Part shown: in pieces, positions 43,936 to 52,121 of the stretch
Layout: each line of letters begins with the position of its first letter
Position numbering within the stretch: position 1 is the stretch's first letter
Program-made: the position numbers and the translations under genes
NCBI RefSeq assembly: GCF_008065375.1
Contig: NZ_VJYI01000025.1
Coordinates: forward strand, 93,538-157,537
Source of the DNA: Nonomuraea sp. SYSU D8015
Lineage (GTDB): Bacteria; Actinomycetota; Actinomycetes; Streptosporangiales; Streptosporangiaceae
DNA length: 64,000 nt
Direction of reading: 5' to 3'
Notes under the pieces: model-generated
What the model saw: the letters and a program-made list of their open reading frames with translations, nothing else
Told to the model about the DNA's origin: nothing
Database searches by the model: none

Positions 43936-43966
43936 GAGCGCCGCCCCGCGGACGCGGGCGGCGCTC
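43936..43966 (-). terminator. Terminator at the end of the second ABC exporter operon
   Basis: GAGCGCCGCCC (43936-43946) pairs perfectly with GGGCGGCGCTC (43956-43966), 11 base pairs over a 9-base loop. It lies 19 bases after the stop of the minus-strand permease gene ending at 43985. Confidence 0.8.
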
Positions 43967-43984
43967 GGGCCGGAGGTCAGGGCG

Positions 43985-44968
43985 TCAGGAGGTGATGTCC
44001 TTGCCGGAGAAGCGGGCCCAGGCGATCGAGCCGAACAACGCGATGTACGCCCCGAACGTCAGCAGCCCGTCCCGCAGCGACGCCGTGTCGATCGGGCTGC
44101 GCAGCACCGCGTCGAAGTCGGTGAACCTCGTCGGCAGCAGGTACGGCAAGATCGGTGCGAGGTCCGGGATCGCGCGCACCACCTGGCAGACGATGACCAG
44201 CACCATGGTCCCGGCGATGGCCCCGATGGCCACTTCGGTGAACGTCGACAGCGCCAGCGCGACGGCGGCCAGCGCCGCCATGCCCGCGCCCACGTACCCG
44301 ACCGTGATGAGGATGCGCAGCAGCCCGTCCGCCATCGAGACGGTGGTGCCGGACAACAGCGTCACGGACCCGCCGGGGAACAGGATCAGCCCGGTCAGCA
44401 GCGCCGACAGCGCCACCACGACCGTCGCCGCGTAGGCGAAGACGACCGCGTTCAGGTATTTCACGCCGAGCAGCCGCGTGCGCCCCGCCGGCGCGGCCAG
44501 CAGGTAGCGCAGCGTCCCCGTGCCCGCCTCCCCCGCGATCGAGTCGCCCGCGACCACGCTGATCGCCACCGGCATCAGCAGCAGGACGAGGAAGGAGAAC
44601 GACATGAACGTCAGCATCAGGCTGTTGCCCGCGACGTCCTGCAGGATGCCACCCATCTCCGGGTCGTCGGCGGAGCCGGCGGCGAGCTTCAACCCGACGC
44701 CGATGAGGATCGGCACGGCGCCGAGCACGGCCAGCAGCTCCAGGTTACGCGGCCGGCGGAACGTCAGCCCCAGCTCCGAGCCGAGCAGCCGCCAGAACGC
44801 CCACGTGCCTCTGGCGGGCGGAGGCTCGGGCGAGGCGATGATCTCGGGCGCGTGCCGTTCGGCGGTGCGCATGGTCTCCGCCACCGGCACCAGCCCCGGC
44901 GTGCGCCGGCTCTCCGCCGGCGAAGGGAGCGGAGCTCCCGCGCCGATGTCGGTGTCAGCCGTCGACAT
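43985..44968 (-). CDS. ABC-2 type transporter permease
   Basis: A 327-residue membrane protein with a hydrophilic N-terminus of about 75 residues, then six helices: LELLAVLGAVPILIGVGLKL, LMLTFMSFSFLVLLLMPVAISVV and others. GEAGTGTLRYLLAAPAGRTRLLGVKYL is the cytoplasmic segment typical of ABC-2 permeases of the NatB/YxlG type. Its start overlaps the ATPase gene by 14 bases. It is the last gene of an operon RseB/LolA-like protein, ATPase, permease that shares a promoter region with a two-component system. Confidence 0.88.
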   Translation of the reverse strand: MSTADTDIGAGAPLPSPAESRRTPGLVPVAETMRTAERHAPEIIASPEPPPARGTWAFWRLLGSELGLTFRRPRNLELLAVLGAVPILIGVGLKLAAGSADDPEMGGILQDVAGNSLMLTFMSFSFLVLLLMPVAISVVAGDSIAGEAGTGTLRYLLAAPAGRTRLLGVKYLNAVVFAYAATVVVALSALLTGLILFPGGSVTLLSGTTVSMADGLLRILITVGYVGAGMAALAAVALALSTFTEVAIGAIAGTMVLVIVCQVVRAIPDLAPILPYLLPTRFTDFDAVLRSPIDTASLRDGLLTFGAYIALFGSIAWARFSGKDITS

Positions 44969-45944
44969 CGAATCCCTCCCCGGTCAGCCCCACGAACACG
45001 TCTTCGAGGCTCGGCCGTTCGACCGCCAGCCCCCGTACGGCCACACCCTGCCCCACCAGAGCGGCGTTGATCTCCTCGGGGGCGTGCCCGCCCAGCTCGG
45101 CGGTCACCTCCCCGTCGCCGGCCCGCACATCGGCAAGGCCCAGCGTGCCGAGCACACGCGCGGCGTCGGCCGCGTCCGGCGTCTCCACCTTGACGCGGGC
45201 GACGCGGCCGCTGCTCAGCGAGGCGATCGTGCCCTGTGCGACGAGCTTGCCGGTACGCATGATCGCCGCGTGCGTGCACATCTGCTCGACCTCGCCCAGC
45301 AGATGGGACGAGACGAAGACGGTGGTGCCGTCGGCGGCGATCTCCCTGACCAACGCGCGCACCTCGCGGGTGCCCTGGGGGTCGAGCCCGTTGGTCGGTT
45401 CGTCCAGGATGAGCAGTTCGCGCGGCCCCAGCAGGGCGGCCGCGATGGCCAGGCGCTGGCGCATGCCGAGGGAGTAGTTACGGTAGCGCTTGCCCGCGGC
45501 CGCCGACAGGCCCACGCGCTCGAGCGCCTCGCCGATGCGCCGCTTGGCGGTGGCACGCTGCGCGGTCGGGTCGGCGGCGTCGAAGCGCATGAGGTTGGCC
45601 GCGCCGGACAGGTACGGGTAGAACGCCGGCCCTTCCACCAGCGCCCCCACCCGGGGCAGGGCGTGCGCGGGCGGCAGGCCGAGTACGGAGTACTCCCCCG
45701 CCGTGGGCGCGACCAGGCCGAGCAGCATGCGGATGGTGGTGGTCTTGCCCGAGCCGTTGGGCCCGAGGAAGCCGAACACCGAGCCGCGCGGCACGGCCAG
45801 GTCCAGCGCGTCCACCGCGACCTGGCCGCCGCGGAAGCGCTTGGTCAAACCGCGCGTGACGATGGCTTCAGAAGCGGCCTCGGAGTCCCCCGAGGGCGGG
45901 GCCGCCCCGAAGGGCGCCCCCGCTTCCTGCGTGACGGCGGTCAC
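44955..45944 (-). CDS. ABC transporter ATP-binding protein (exporter)
   Basis: A 329-residue ATPase. Walker A is GPNGSGKTTT, the signature is YSLGMRQRLAIAAALLG, Walker B is LLILDEPTNGLDPQG, and the switch is VSSHLLGEVEQMC. The C-terminal extension ends PSLEDVFVGLTGEGFD, typical of CcmA/NatA ATPases. It begins at GTG 45944, overlapping the upstream stop by 4 bases (GTGA). The adjoining RseB/LolA-like protein and divergent two-component system suggest an envelope-stress or lipophilic-compound exporter, which is inference. Confidence 0.92.
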   Translation of the reverse strand: MTAVTQEAGAPFGAAPPSGDSEAASEAIVTRGLTKRFRGGQVAVDALDLAVPRGSVFGFLGPNGSGKTTTIRMLLGLVAPTAGEYSVLGLPPAHALPRVGALVEGPAFYPYLSGAANLMRFDAADPTAQRATAKRRIGEALERVGLSAAAGKRYRNYSLGMRQRLAIAAALLGPRELLILDEPTNGLDPQGTREVRALVREIAADGTTVFVSSHLLGEVEQMCTHAAIMRTGKLVAQGTIASLSSGRVARVKVETPDAADAARVLGTLGLADVRAGDGEVTAELGGHAPEEINAALVGQGVAVRGLAVERPSLEDVFVGLTGEGFDVDG

Positions 45945-47086
45945 TTGACGCCCGCCGCCTTGGTGATCTCCTCGGGCGTGACCGCGCCGACCAGAAGGCG
46001 GCCGTCGTCGGTCAGCAGGGCGGTGACGAGCTTGGTCTTGATCAGCTTGCCGGAGCCCCACGTGCCGCTCACCGGGGTGGCGGACTTGAGCACGGTGTCG
46101 AACATCGCGGCCGCGTTGCCCTCGTCGGACCCGTCCTGGGACTGCGCCTGGGCCTGGAGGTCCGACAGCTTGAACGGCACGACGGCCACCCGCGCCCAGC
46201 CCTCGCCGACGACCTTGACCTTGTCGGCCACGCCGGCGGCGTGCTCGGCGCGCTCCTCGGCCTTCTCGCCGTCCTCGCCGAGCGTCGCCTCCTCCACCTT
46301 CGCGCCCGGGGGCGGGGTGAAGGTGAAGTTCTCGGCCGCCGGCTGGGTGAACGTCACCTGGGTGAAGCCCACCTGGTACGCCGGCTCCGCCGACCCCTTG
46401 GCGAACAGCTGCACCTGGAGCGGCACGTACGTCTCGCCGTCGAGCGCGATGCGTACCTCCTGCACCAGCGAGCCCTCCGCCTTGGGCGCCAGCACCAGCT
46501 GGTAGGCCGGCCGGCCCGCCACCTCGGCCGTGTTGATCACCCGGACGGTCGTGTGCTCGTCGACCTCGGACAGCACCCGCTGCGCCGCCTGCTGCGGCGT
46601 CAGGTCGGTCGGCTGCGGCGTCGGCGTGACCGGCTTCTGCCCGTCCCCGGCCTTGATCGTCAGCTTCGTCGCGGTGTTGGTGGCGCTGTCCCAGTACCAG
46701 GCCTGGTCGCCGTTCACGACCAGGTTGGTCTCGTTCAGCTGGGTCGGCATGGCCACGCGGAACTTCTCGTCGCCGCCGTACCAGACCTTCACCTCGTGCG
46801 AGCCGGACAGCAGGCTGAGCGGCGACGTGGCGCTCCCGCCCCCGGTCTGCGGCAGTGCCGGCAGGCCGAGCGACGCCGTCTGCTGCACCGTGCCGGACAT
46901 CGGCGCGATGCCCTGCGACTTGCTGGTCGCGGCCGCGGCGTCGGCGAGCAGTTGCTCGGCCGAGCGCTCCGGCAGCACGGGATCGCCGCTCACCGCGGCT
47001 ATGACGGGGCCGGCGCCGATCGCTCCCCCGATCACGGCCGCGGCCGCGATCGGAACCCCCCACCTCACGAACGTGCCTCTGCGCAT
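45941..47086 (-). CDS. RseB/LolA-like exported protein
   Basis: A 381-residue protein with one N-terminal membrane helix (VPIAAAAVIGGAIGAGPVIAAV) and a large extracytoplasmic part. It has features of the DUF2092/LolA-RseB beta-half-barrel fold: SHEVKVWYGGDEKFRVAMPTQL, NLVVNGDQAWYWDSATNTATKL and RPAYQLVLAPKAEGSLVQEV in part. A C-terminal piece (WARVAVVPFKLSDLQA) follows a charged linker. The ATG at 47086 has AAGGAG 5-6 bases before it. It leads the ABC exporter operon and may sense or bind lipid for the exporter or sensor kinase. No lipobox is present. Confidence 0.8.
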   Translation of the reverse strand: MRRGTFVRWGVPIAAAAVIGGAIGAGPVIAAVSGDPVLPERSAEQLLADAAAATSKSQGIAPMSGTVQQTASLGLPALPQTGGGSATSPLSLLSGSHEVKVWYGGDEKFRVAMPTQLNETNLVVNGDQAWYWDSATNTATKLTIKAGDGQKPVTPTPQPTDLTPQQAAQRVLSEVDEHTTVRVINTAEVAGRPAYQLVLAPKAEGSLVQEVRIALDGETYVPLQVQLFAKGSAEPAYQVGFTQVTFTQPAAENFTFTPPPGAKVEEATLGEDGEKAEERAEHAAGVADKVKVVGEGWARVAVVPFKLSDLQAQAQSQDGSDEGNAAAMFDTVLKSATPVSGTWGSGKLIKTKLVTALLTDDGRLLVGAVTPEEITKAAGVK

Positions 47087-47144
47087 CTCACTCCTTAACG
47101 GTATGTCGATGCACACAGCCTGCGTCGTGCATCCTTAGGCGGAC

Positions 47145-47190
47145 CTGAGACAGTCTGAGACGCCTCTCAGTCTTCTCAGCGCGATCTCAG
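47145..47190. promoter_or_regulatory. Phased CTGAG/CTCAG operator array between divergent operons
   Basis: CTGAG occurs at 47145 and 47155, and its inverse CTCAG at 47166, 47175 and 47186, all spaced 9-11 bases, one helical turn. The array lies 23 bases before the response-regulator start and 58 before the divergent RseB-like gene. It fits tandem binding of an OmpR-type regulator. Confidence 0.65.
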
Positions 47191-47213
47191 GGACAGGACG
47201 GGAGAATCAGCAC

Positions 47214-47888
47214 ATGAGAGTACTTGTCGTCGAGGACGAGCGGCGGATGGCCGCCGCGTTGCAGCGGGGGCTCCAGGCTGAGGGCTTCGCCGTGGACCTC
47301 GCCCACGACGGCGAGGAGGGGCTGCACGCGGCCCGGCACGGCGACTACGACGTCGTGGTGCTCGACATCATGCTGCCCAGGCTGTCGGGCTACAACGTGT
47401 GCAAGCAGCTGCGGGCGGAGGAGAACTGGGTGCCGATCCTCATGTTGTCGGCCAAGGACGGCGAGTACGACATGGCCGACGGGCTCGACCTGGGCGCCGA
47501 CGACTACCTGACCAAGCCGTTCTCGTACGTGGTGCTGGTGGCCAGGCTGCGGGCGCTGCTGCGGCGCGACGCGGGACGGCGGCCCTCGGTGCTCGTGGCC
47601 GGCGACCTGTCGCTGGACCCGGCGCGGCGCAAGGTGGAGCGGGACGGGACCTCGGTCGAGCTGACGCCGCGGGAGTTCGCGCTGCTGGAGTACCTCATGC
47701 GCAGGCGCGACGAAGTGGTGTCGAAGTCGGAGATCCTGGAGCACGTGTGGGACACCTTCGACACCGACCCCAACGTGGTCGAGGTGTACGTCGGCTACCT
47801 GCGCCGTAAGATCGACGCCCCGTTCGGCAGGAACGCGCTGCAGACCGTGCGCGGCGCGGGCTACCGGCTGGCGGGCGACGGTGGCTGA
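47214..47888 (+). CDS. OmpR-family response regulator
   Basis: A 224-residue regulator. The receiver starts MRVLVVEDERRMAAALQRGL, with the phosphorylated aspartate in YDVVVLDIMLPRLSGYNV and the Lys in DDYLTKPFSYVVL. The C-terminal winged helix has VELTPREFALLEYLMRRRDEVVSKSEIL and VEVYVGYLRRKID. It overlaps the kinase gene by 8 bases. It is divergent from the ABC exporter operon, and the phased repeats at 47145-47190 are its likely binding sites. Similar to CutR/MprA-type regulators. Confidence 0.95.
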   Translation: MRVLVVEDERRMAAALQRGLQAEGFAVDLAHDGEEGLHAARHGDYDVVVLDIMLPRLSGYNVCKQLRAEENWVPILMLSAKDGEYDMADGLDLGADDYLTKPFSYVVLVARLRALLRRDAGRRPSVLVAGDLSLDPARRKVERDGTSVELTPREFALLEYLMRRRDEVVSKSEILEHVWDTFDTDPNVVEVYVGYLRRKIDAPFGRNALQTVRGAGYRLAGDGG

Positions 47889-49227
47889 CTCCCCGCTCGT
47901 GTGGTGGCGGCGCCAGGGGCTGCGTTTCCGTCTCACGGTGGCGGCCGCCGCTGTGCTCGCCCTCGCCCTCGCGCTGTCGGCGTCGGTGCTGCTCAGCGTC
48001 CTCGACCGGGCCCTGATGGACACCGTGGACGAGAGCACCAGACGGCAGGCCGACGCCGTGCGGGTGGCGGCCGACGCCGGCACGCTGACCAGCCCGATCT
48101 CCACGCACGACGGCACGATCGTGCAGGTCATCGACGCCAGCGGGCGGATCACGCACGTCACGTACGGGACCGACCGGCTGGTGCCGCTGCTGGACGCCCC
48201 GGCCAGGGCCGAGGCGCTGCGCGAGGGGCGGGCCAGGGTGCTGGACGGGCGGCCGTACGCGATCCCCGGCTTCCTGCGGGTGGTCGTGCTCAGCGCGGAC
48301 CGCGGGCAGACCGTGATCGCGGCCAGGCCCATCACCGAGATCCAGACCAGCCTCGCCACGGCCGGGCGGGTCCTGCTGGTCGGCACGCCCGCGCTGGTCG
48401 TGCTGCTGGCCGTGGCCAGCTGGATCATGATCGGCCGGACCCTGCACCCCATCGCGGCGCTGCGCAAGGGCGCGGCCGACATCACGCACACCGCGCGCTC
48501 GCGCCGGCTGCCGGTGCCGCAGTCGCGGGACGAGGTGCACTCGCTGGCCACCACGCTCAACGGCATGCTGGCCCGGCTGGAGGAGGCCGAGCAGCGCCAG
48601 CGGGCGCTGGTCTCCGACGCCGCGCACGAGCTGCGCAGCCCCCTCGCCAGCATCCGGCTGCAGCTGGAGGTGGCGCTCGGCCACCCCGACGGCCAGGACT
48701 GGATCGAGACCGCCGAGGGCGTCCTGGAGGACGCGATGCGCCTGTCCAGGCTGGCCGAGGACCTGCTGGCGCTGGCCAGGCTGGACGAGCGCGGCGGCGT
48801 CCCCGCCAGGAGCGAGCCGGTCGACCTCGACGAGGTCGTGCGCCAGACCGTCGACCGGTACGGCGAGGCCCGGCTGACCGTGTGCGACCCGGTCATGGTC
48901 CGCGGCGACGCCCTCGACCTCAGCCGGGTGCTGACGAACCTCATGGACAACGCGGTACGCCACACCACCTCCAAGGTCGAGGTGGCGCTGACCGCCGACG
49001 GCGTCCTGACGGTCACCGACGACGGCCCCGGCATTCCCGAGCAGGACCGCGAGCGCGTGTTCAACCGCTTCACCAGGCTCGACTCCGGGCGCAGCCGCGA
49101 CGAGGGCGGCGCCGGGCTGGGCCTGGCCATCGTGCGGGAGACCGTGCGCGCGCACGGCGGCACGGTCGCCCTGGAGGACGCCGCGCCGGGCCTGCGGGCC
49201 GTGGTGCGGCTGCCGGTGTCCCGCTGA
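47881..49227 (+). CDS. Sensor histidine kinase (EnvZ/CutS type)
   Basis: A 448-residue kinase with two membrane helices (FRLTVAAAAVLALALALSASVLLSVL in part, and VLLVGTPALVVLLAVASWIM) flanking an external sensor domain of about 125 residues. A HAMP domain follows (RTLHPIAALRKGAADI). The phosphoacceptor is in VSDAAHELRSPLASIRLQLE, and the ATPase has NLMDNAVRHTTS, VTDDGPGIPEQDRERVFNRF and GGAGLGLAIVRETV. It starts at GTG 47881 inside the end of the regulator gene. A hairpin terminator follows directly. Confidence 0.94.
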   Translation: MADSPLVWWRRQGLRFRLTVAAAAVLALALALSASVLLSVLDRALMDTVDESTRRQADAVRVAADAGTLTSPISTHDGTIVQVIDASGRITHVTYGTDRLVPLLDAPARAEALREGRARVLDGRPYAIPGFLRVVVLSADRGQTVIAARPITEIQTSLATAGRVLLVGTPALVVLLAVASWIMIGRTLHPIAALRKGAADITHTARSRRLPVPQSRDEVHSLATTLNGMLARLEEAEQRQRALVSDAAHELRSPLASIRLQLEVALGHPDGQDWIETAEGVLEDAMRLSRLAEDLLALARLDERGGVPARSEPVDLDEVVRQTVDRYGEARLTVCDPVMVRGDALDLSRVLTNLMDNAVRHTTSKVEVALTADGVLTVTDDGPGIPEQDRERVFNRFTRLDSGRSRDEGGAGLGLAIVRETVRAHGGTVALEDAAPGLRAVVRLPVSR

Positions 49228-49231
49228 AACC

Positions 49232-49258
49232 GGCGGTCGCCGCGAACAGGCGACCGCC
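49232..49258 (+). terminator. Terminator after the histidine kinase
   Basis: GGCGGTCGCC (49232-49241) pairs perfectly with GGCGACCGCC (49249-49258) around a 7-base loop, 5 bases after the stop. Confidence 0.8.
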
Positions 49259-49570
49259 TCCCTCGCCGGCGGATCGGGGGCCCGAGGCGCGCGGCACCCA
49301 CGAGTGTGGCGCGTGCTGGGCTGGAGATCGCCGTCAAGGGGCTGCTGTCCAGCTGGAGATCTGTCCCGCGGCGAACGCGGCGAGCGTGGCGACGCTCGTC
49401 GCCGGGGGAGGATCAGGGGCTGAGCGGGGGGCTCATATCGTGGCGGCCCTCAGGGGCACGGCTTCGGCGCCGGGCCCCTCGGGCTCGGTTGGTCCGGGCC
49501 CAAAATGCGTCAGTGGGTTCGGGGGGTTGGTTGGAGGCGGATAACGGAGATGGAGCGTTCCGAAAAGTGG
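49259..49570. other. Gene-free interval, no recognised element
   Basis: About 310 bases between the kinase terminator and the end of the LysR gene. Short frames in it lack ribosome sites. I see no repeat or strong structure. Confidence 0.4.
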
Positions 49571-50440
49571 TCAGGCGGCTGTCCCCTTTTCGGCGGTGGC
49601 CAGGAAGTCCTGGGCGATCAGCGGCAGGCGGCGGCGGGCGTGCACGACGGCGATGACCCGGCGCACGGCGGGTTCGAGCGAGCGCACCACCAGGCCCGCG
49701 CGGGCGGCCTGCTCGGCCATGCCGCGGTACCACAGGAGTGAGGCCTGGCCGGCGCGGACCGCGTTGAGCCAGCCGTTGCGCTCGTCGGTTTCGAGCACGA
49801 CCGTCGGGGTGACGGCGTACTTGCCGAACATCGCGTCGAGCTCCCTGCGCCGGGTGCTGCCGCGGGCCGGCAGCGCCAGGCGCATGCCGTGCAGCTTGCC
49901 CATGGGCACCGGGTTGGGAAGGTCGAGCCCGGGCGGGGAGATCAGCACGATCTCCTGGCGCTCGAGCGGGTGGGTGATGAGGTCGGCGGGCACGGGCAGA
50001 TCGGTGAGCCCGAGATCGGCTCGCTGATCCCGGATCGCGGTGACGACGCCCTCGCGGCCGTCGCAACGCACGATCTGAACGCGCACACCGGGGTGCTCGG
50101 CCGCGTAGGCGGGCAATAGCCGCCCCGCGAGTCCGGGCTCGAGGCTGGGCGTCGCGGCGATGCGGAGCTCCGCCTCGGTGACGCCGCCGTGGTTGGCCAG
50201 GCCCTCGATCTCGTGGACGGCGTCAAGCGCCTCCCTAGCCAGCTTGACCACCCGCCGGCCCTGCGCGGTGACGACGACGCCACGGCCGGAACGGGCGAAC
50301 AGGGTCATGCCGAGCTCTCGCTCGAGATCGCGGATCGCGCGGGAAAGCGCAGGCTGCGCGATGTACAGCGACCTGGCCGCATCGGTCATGGTGCGGTGCT
50401 CCGCAGTCGCGACCACATAGCGGAGCTGCTGGAGATTCAT
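49571..50440 (-). CDS. LysR-family transcriptional regulator
   Basis: A 289-residue regulator. The N-terminal winged helix reads MNLQQLRYVVATAEHRTMTDAARSLYIAQPALSRAIRDLE in part, followed by the linker and a two-lobed effector domain (ELRIAATPSLEPGLAGRLLPAY, VLISPPGLDLP, LVVRSLEPAVRRVIAVVHARRR in part). CysB/OxyR-like proteins of this size respond to small metabolites. The neighbouring genes give no clear target: the divergent gene at 50643 is a zinc metallopeptidase. The region 50441-50642 between them is where its operator would lie. Confidence 0.92.
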   Translation of the reverse strand: MNLQQLRYVVATAEHRTMTDAARSLYIAQPALSRAIRDLERELGMTLFARSGRGVVVTAQGRRVVKLAREALDAVHEIEGLANHGGVTEAELRIAATPSLEPGLAGRLLPAYAAEHPGVRVQIVRCDGREGVVTAIRDQRADLGLTDLPVPADLITHPLERQEIVLISPPGLDLPNPVPMGKLHGMRLALPARGSTRRRELDAMFGKYAVTPTVVLETDERNGWLNAVRAGQASLLWYRGMAEQAARAGLVVRSLEPAVRRVIAVVHARRRLPLIAQDFLATAEKGTAA

Positions 50441-50642
50441 GCCAAAGAAGCTAGGACACCACCCGGTCCGCGGACCGGGAGATAACGCAGATCACCTCGA
50501 ATGATTTCGGACTGTAACCGAGTGCTGCTACATCCGTGACGGGTGATAAATCAGTATGCTTTTGCCCCAAATTTGCCAAGGGTCCGTCAAGTCGCGGCAC
50601 AAAGCTAGTCATTCCAGACAACCGGGTGAAGGGGGCGACACG

Positions 50643-51989
50643 GTGACAGGGAACGGGCAATATCCACCCCCGCCACAAGGGCCAGGACAGCCACACAGGC
50701 CACCTTCCTTGCCCTGGCCGCCACCGGGTCACCGCCGGCCGCAGCCTCAGGGCGGGAGCCCGTACCCCCCGGCTCCCCACCCCCAAGGCGTTCCGCCTCA
50801 GGGGCCGGTCTATCCCCCGCAGGGCCAGCCGTACCCGCCGGGCGGTCCTCGTGACGGGCGCACGCGCAAGTTCGAGCCCGAGGTCCCGCCGCCGCCTCCA
50901 CCGTACGGCCATCAGTACCGGCAGCCGTTTCCTCCTCCCCCGCCGCCACCGCCACCACCGCCGCCGCCGATGCCGCCGCGGCATTGGCACCAGCCGCCGC
51001 CGCGCAGGAAGTCCGGCATGGGCGTCGTCGGGGTGCTCGGCATCGTGTTCGGGTCGATGGCGGCGTTGTTCGTGCTGATCGTCGTGGGGGCGGCGATGCT
51101 CAAGAGCGCGACGAGGTCGGAGACGACGAATCCGGTCGCGATCCCGACGTACGACACCGACGAGCCCGAGCCCTTCCCGACGAGGACGCGGCCAACCCGC
51201 GAGCCGACGCAGGAGGAGCGCGAGGAGCCCGAGACGGTCACACCGCAGAGACAGGTCAACACGAGCCTGAAGAACAACACCGTCTACCGGGCGGGCGCAC
51301 TGCCGCGGCTGAACTGCCCGGCCGGCAACGTCAGCATCTACAACCACTCCCAGCTCAAGGCGCTGATCCTGAAGACCGGCCGGTGCATGGACCGGGCCTG
51401 GGGGCCGATCCTGCAGAAGCAGGGCATCCCGTTCCGGCCGCCCGGCTATGCCATCGCGGCCAGGCGCGGCAGGGGCGCGTGCGGCGACTACCCGCATCCG
51501 GGCGGCATGGTGCCGTACTATTGCCCCCGCAACAGCACGATCTACGCCTCCACGTCGGCCATGGCGAGCGGCAACGGCAACTCCCGCGGCTACGGGGACA
51601 TCATCTCCTGGCACGGCGGCATCATCAGCATGATGGCCCACGAGTACGGCCACCACGTCCAGAACGTCACGGGCCTGATGAACTCCTGGTGGAGCAGCAC
51701 GCTGGAGTCCTCCAGCCAGAGCGGCAAGCTGGCGCTGAGCCGGCGGCTGGAGTTGCAGGCCACCTGCTTCGGCGCGATGTGGATGCGGTCGGTGGCGGCG
51801 TCGTACCCGGTGAACACGGCCAACCGCGCGCGGCTGTTCTCGTTCTACGGCCAGGTGGGCGACTACCCGGGCTATCCTCGCGACCACGGCTCGCCCCAGA
51901 ACAACTACCGCTGGTTCCGCCAGGGGTGGGAGCGGAGCAAGGCGTACCAGTGCAACACGTGGATGGCGCCGTCCTCAACGACCTCCTGA
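50643..51989 (+). CDS. Membrane-anchored neutral zinc metallopeptidase (YpfJ-like)
   Basis: A 448-residue protein. The cytoplasmic N-terminus of about 115 residues is very rich in Pro, Gly and Gln, including a run of prolines. One membrane helix follows (MGVVGVLGIVFGSMAALFVLIVVGAA in part), then an external peptidase domain. The zinc motif is ISMMAHEYGHHVQNVTG (HExxH) and a third ligand is probably the Glu in RRLELQATCFGAMW. YYCPRNSTIYAS is also typical of this family (PF04228). The start is GTG 50643. The proline-rich tail resembles those that bind partner proteins. Its substrate is unknown. Confidence 0.9.
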   Translation: MTGNGQYPPPPQGPGQPHRPPSLPWPPPGHRRPQPQGGSPYPPAPHPQGVPPQGPVYPPQGQPYPPGGPRDGRTRKFEPEVPPPPPPYGHQYRQPFPPPPPPPPPPPPPMPPRHWHQPPPRRKSGMGVVGVLGIVFGSMAALFVLIVVGAAMLKSATRSETTNPVAIPTYDTDEPEPFPTRTRPTREPTQEEREEPETVTPQRQVNTSLKNNTVYRAGALPRLNCPAGNVSIYNHSQLKALILKTGRCMDRAWGPILQKQGIPFRPPGYAIAARRGRGACGDYPHPGGMVPYYCPRNSTIYASTSAMASGNGNSRGYGDIISWHGGIISMMAHEYGHHVQNVTGLMNSWWSSTLESSSQSGKLALSRRLELQATCFGAMWMRSVAASYPVNTANRARLFSFYGQVGDYPGYPRDHGSPQNNYRWFRQGWERSKAYQCNTWMAPSSTTS

Positions 51990-52121
51990 AATGCACGTGG
52001 TGTTCATCTCATGTTGAGTACATGTCTCGGATGTCCATATATGGGGACTAGAATCCTGGCAATCTTGTGCCCAACGGGGGGCAACGACGGTTTTGCCTGG
52101 TAGGCATGTGAAGGAGCCGGT

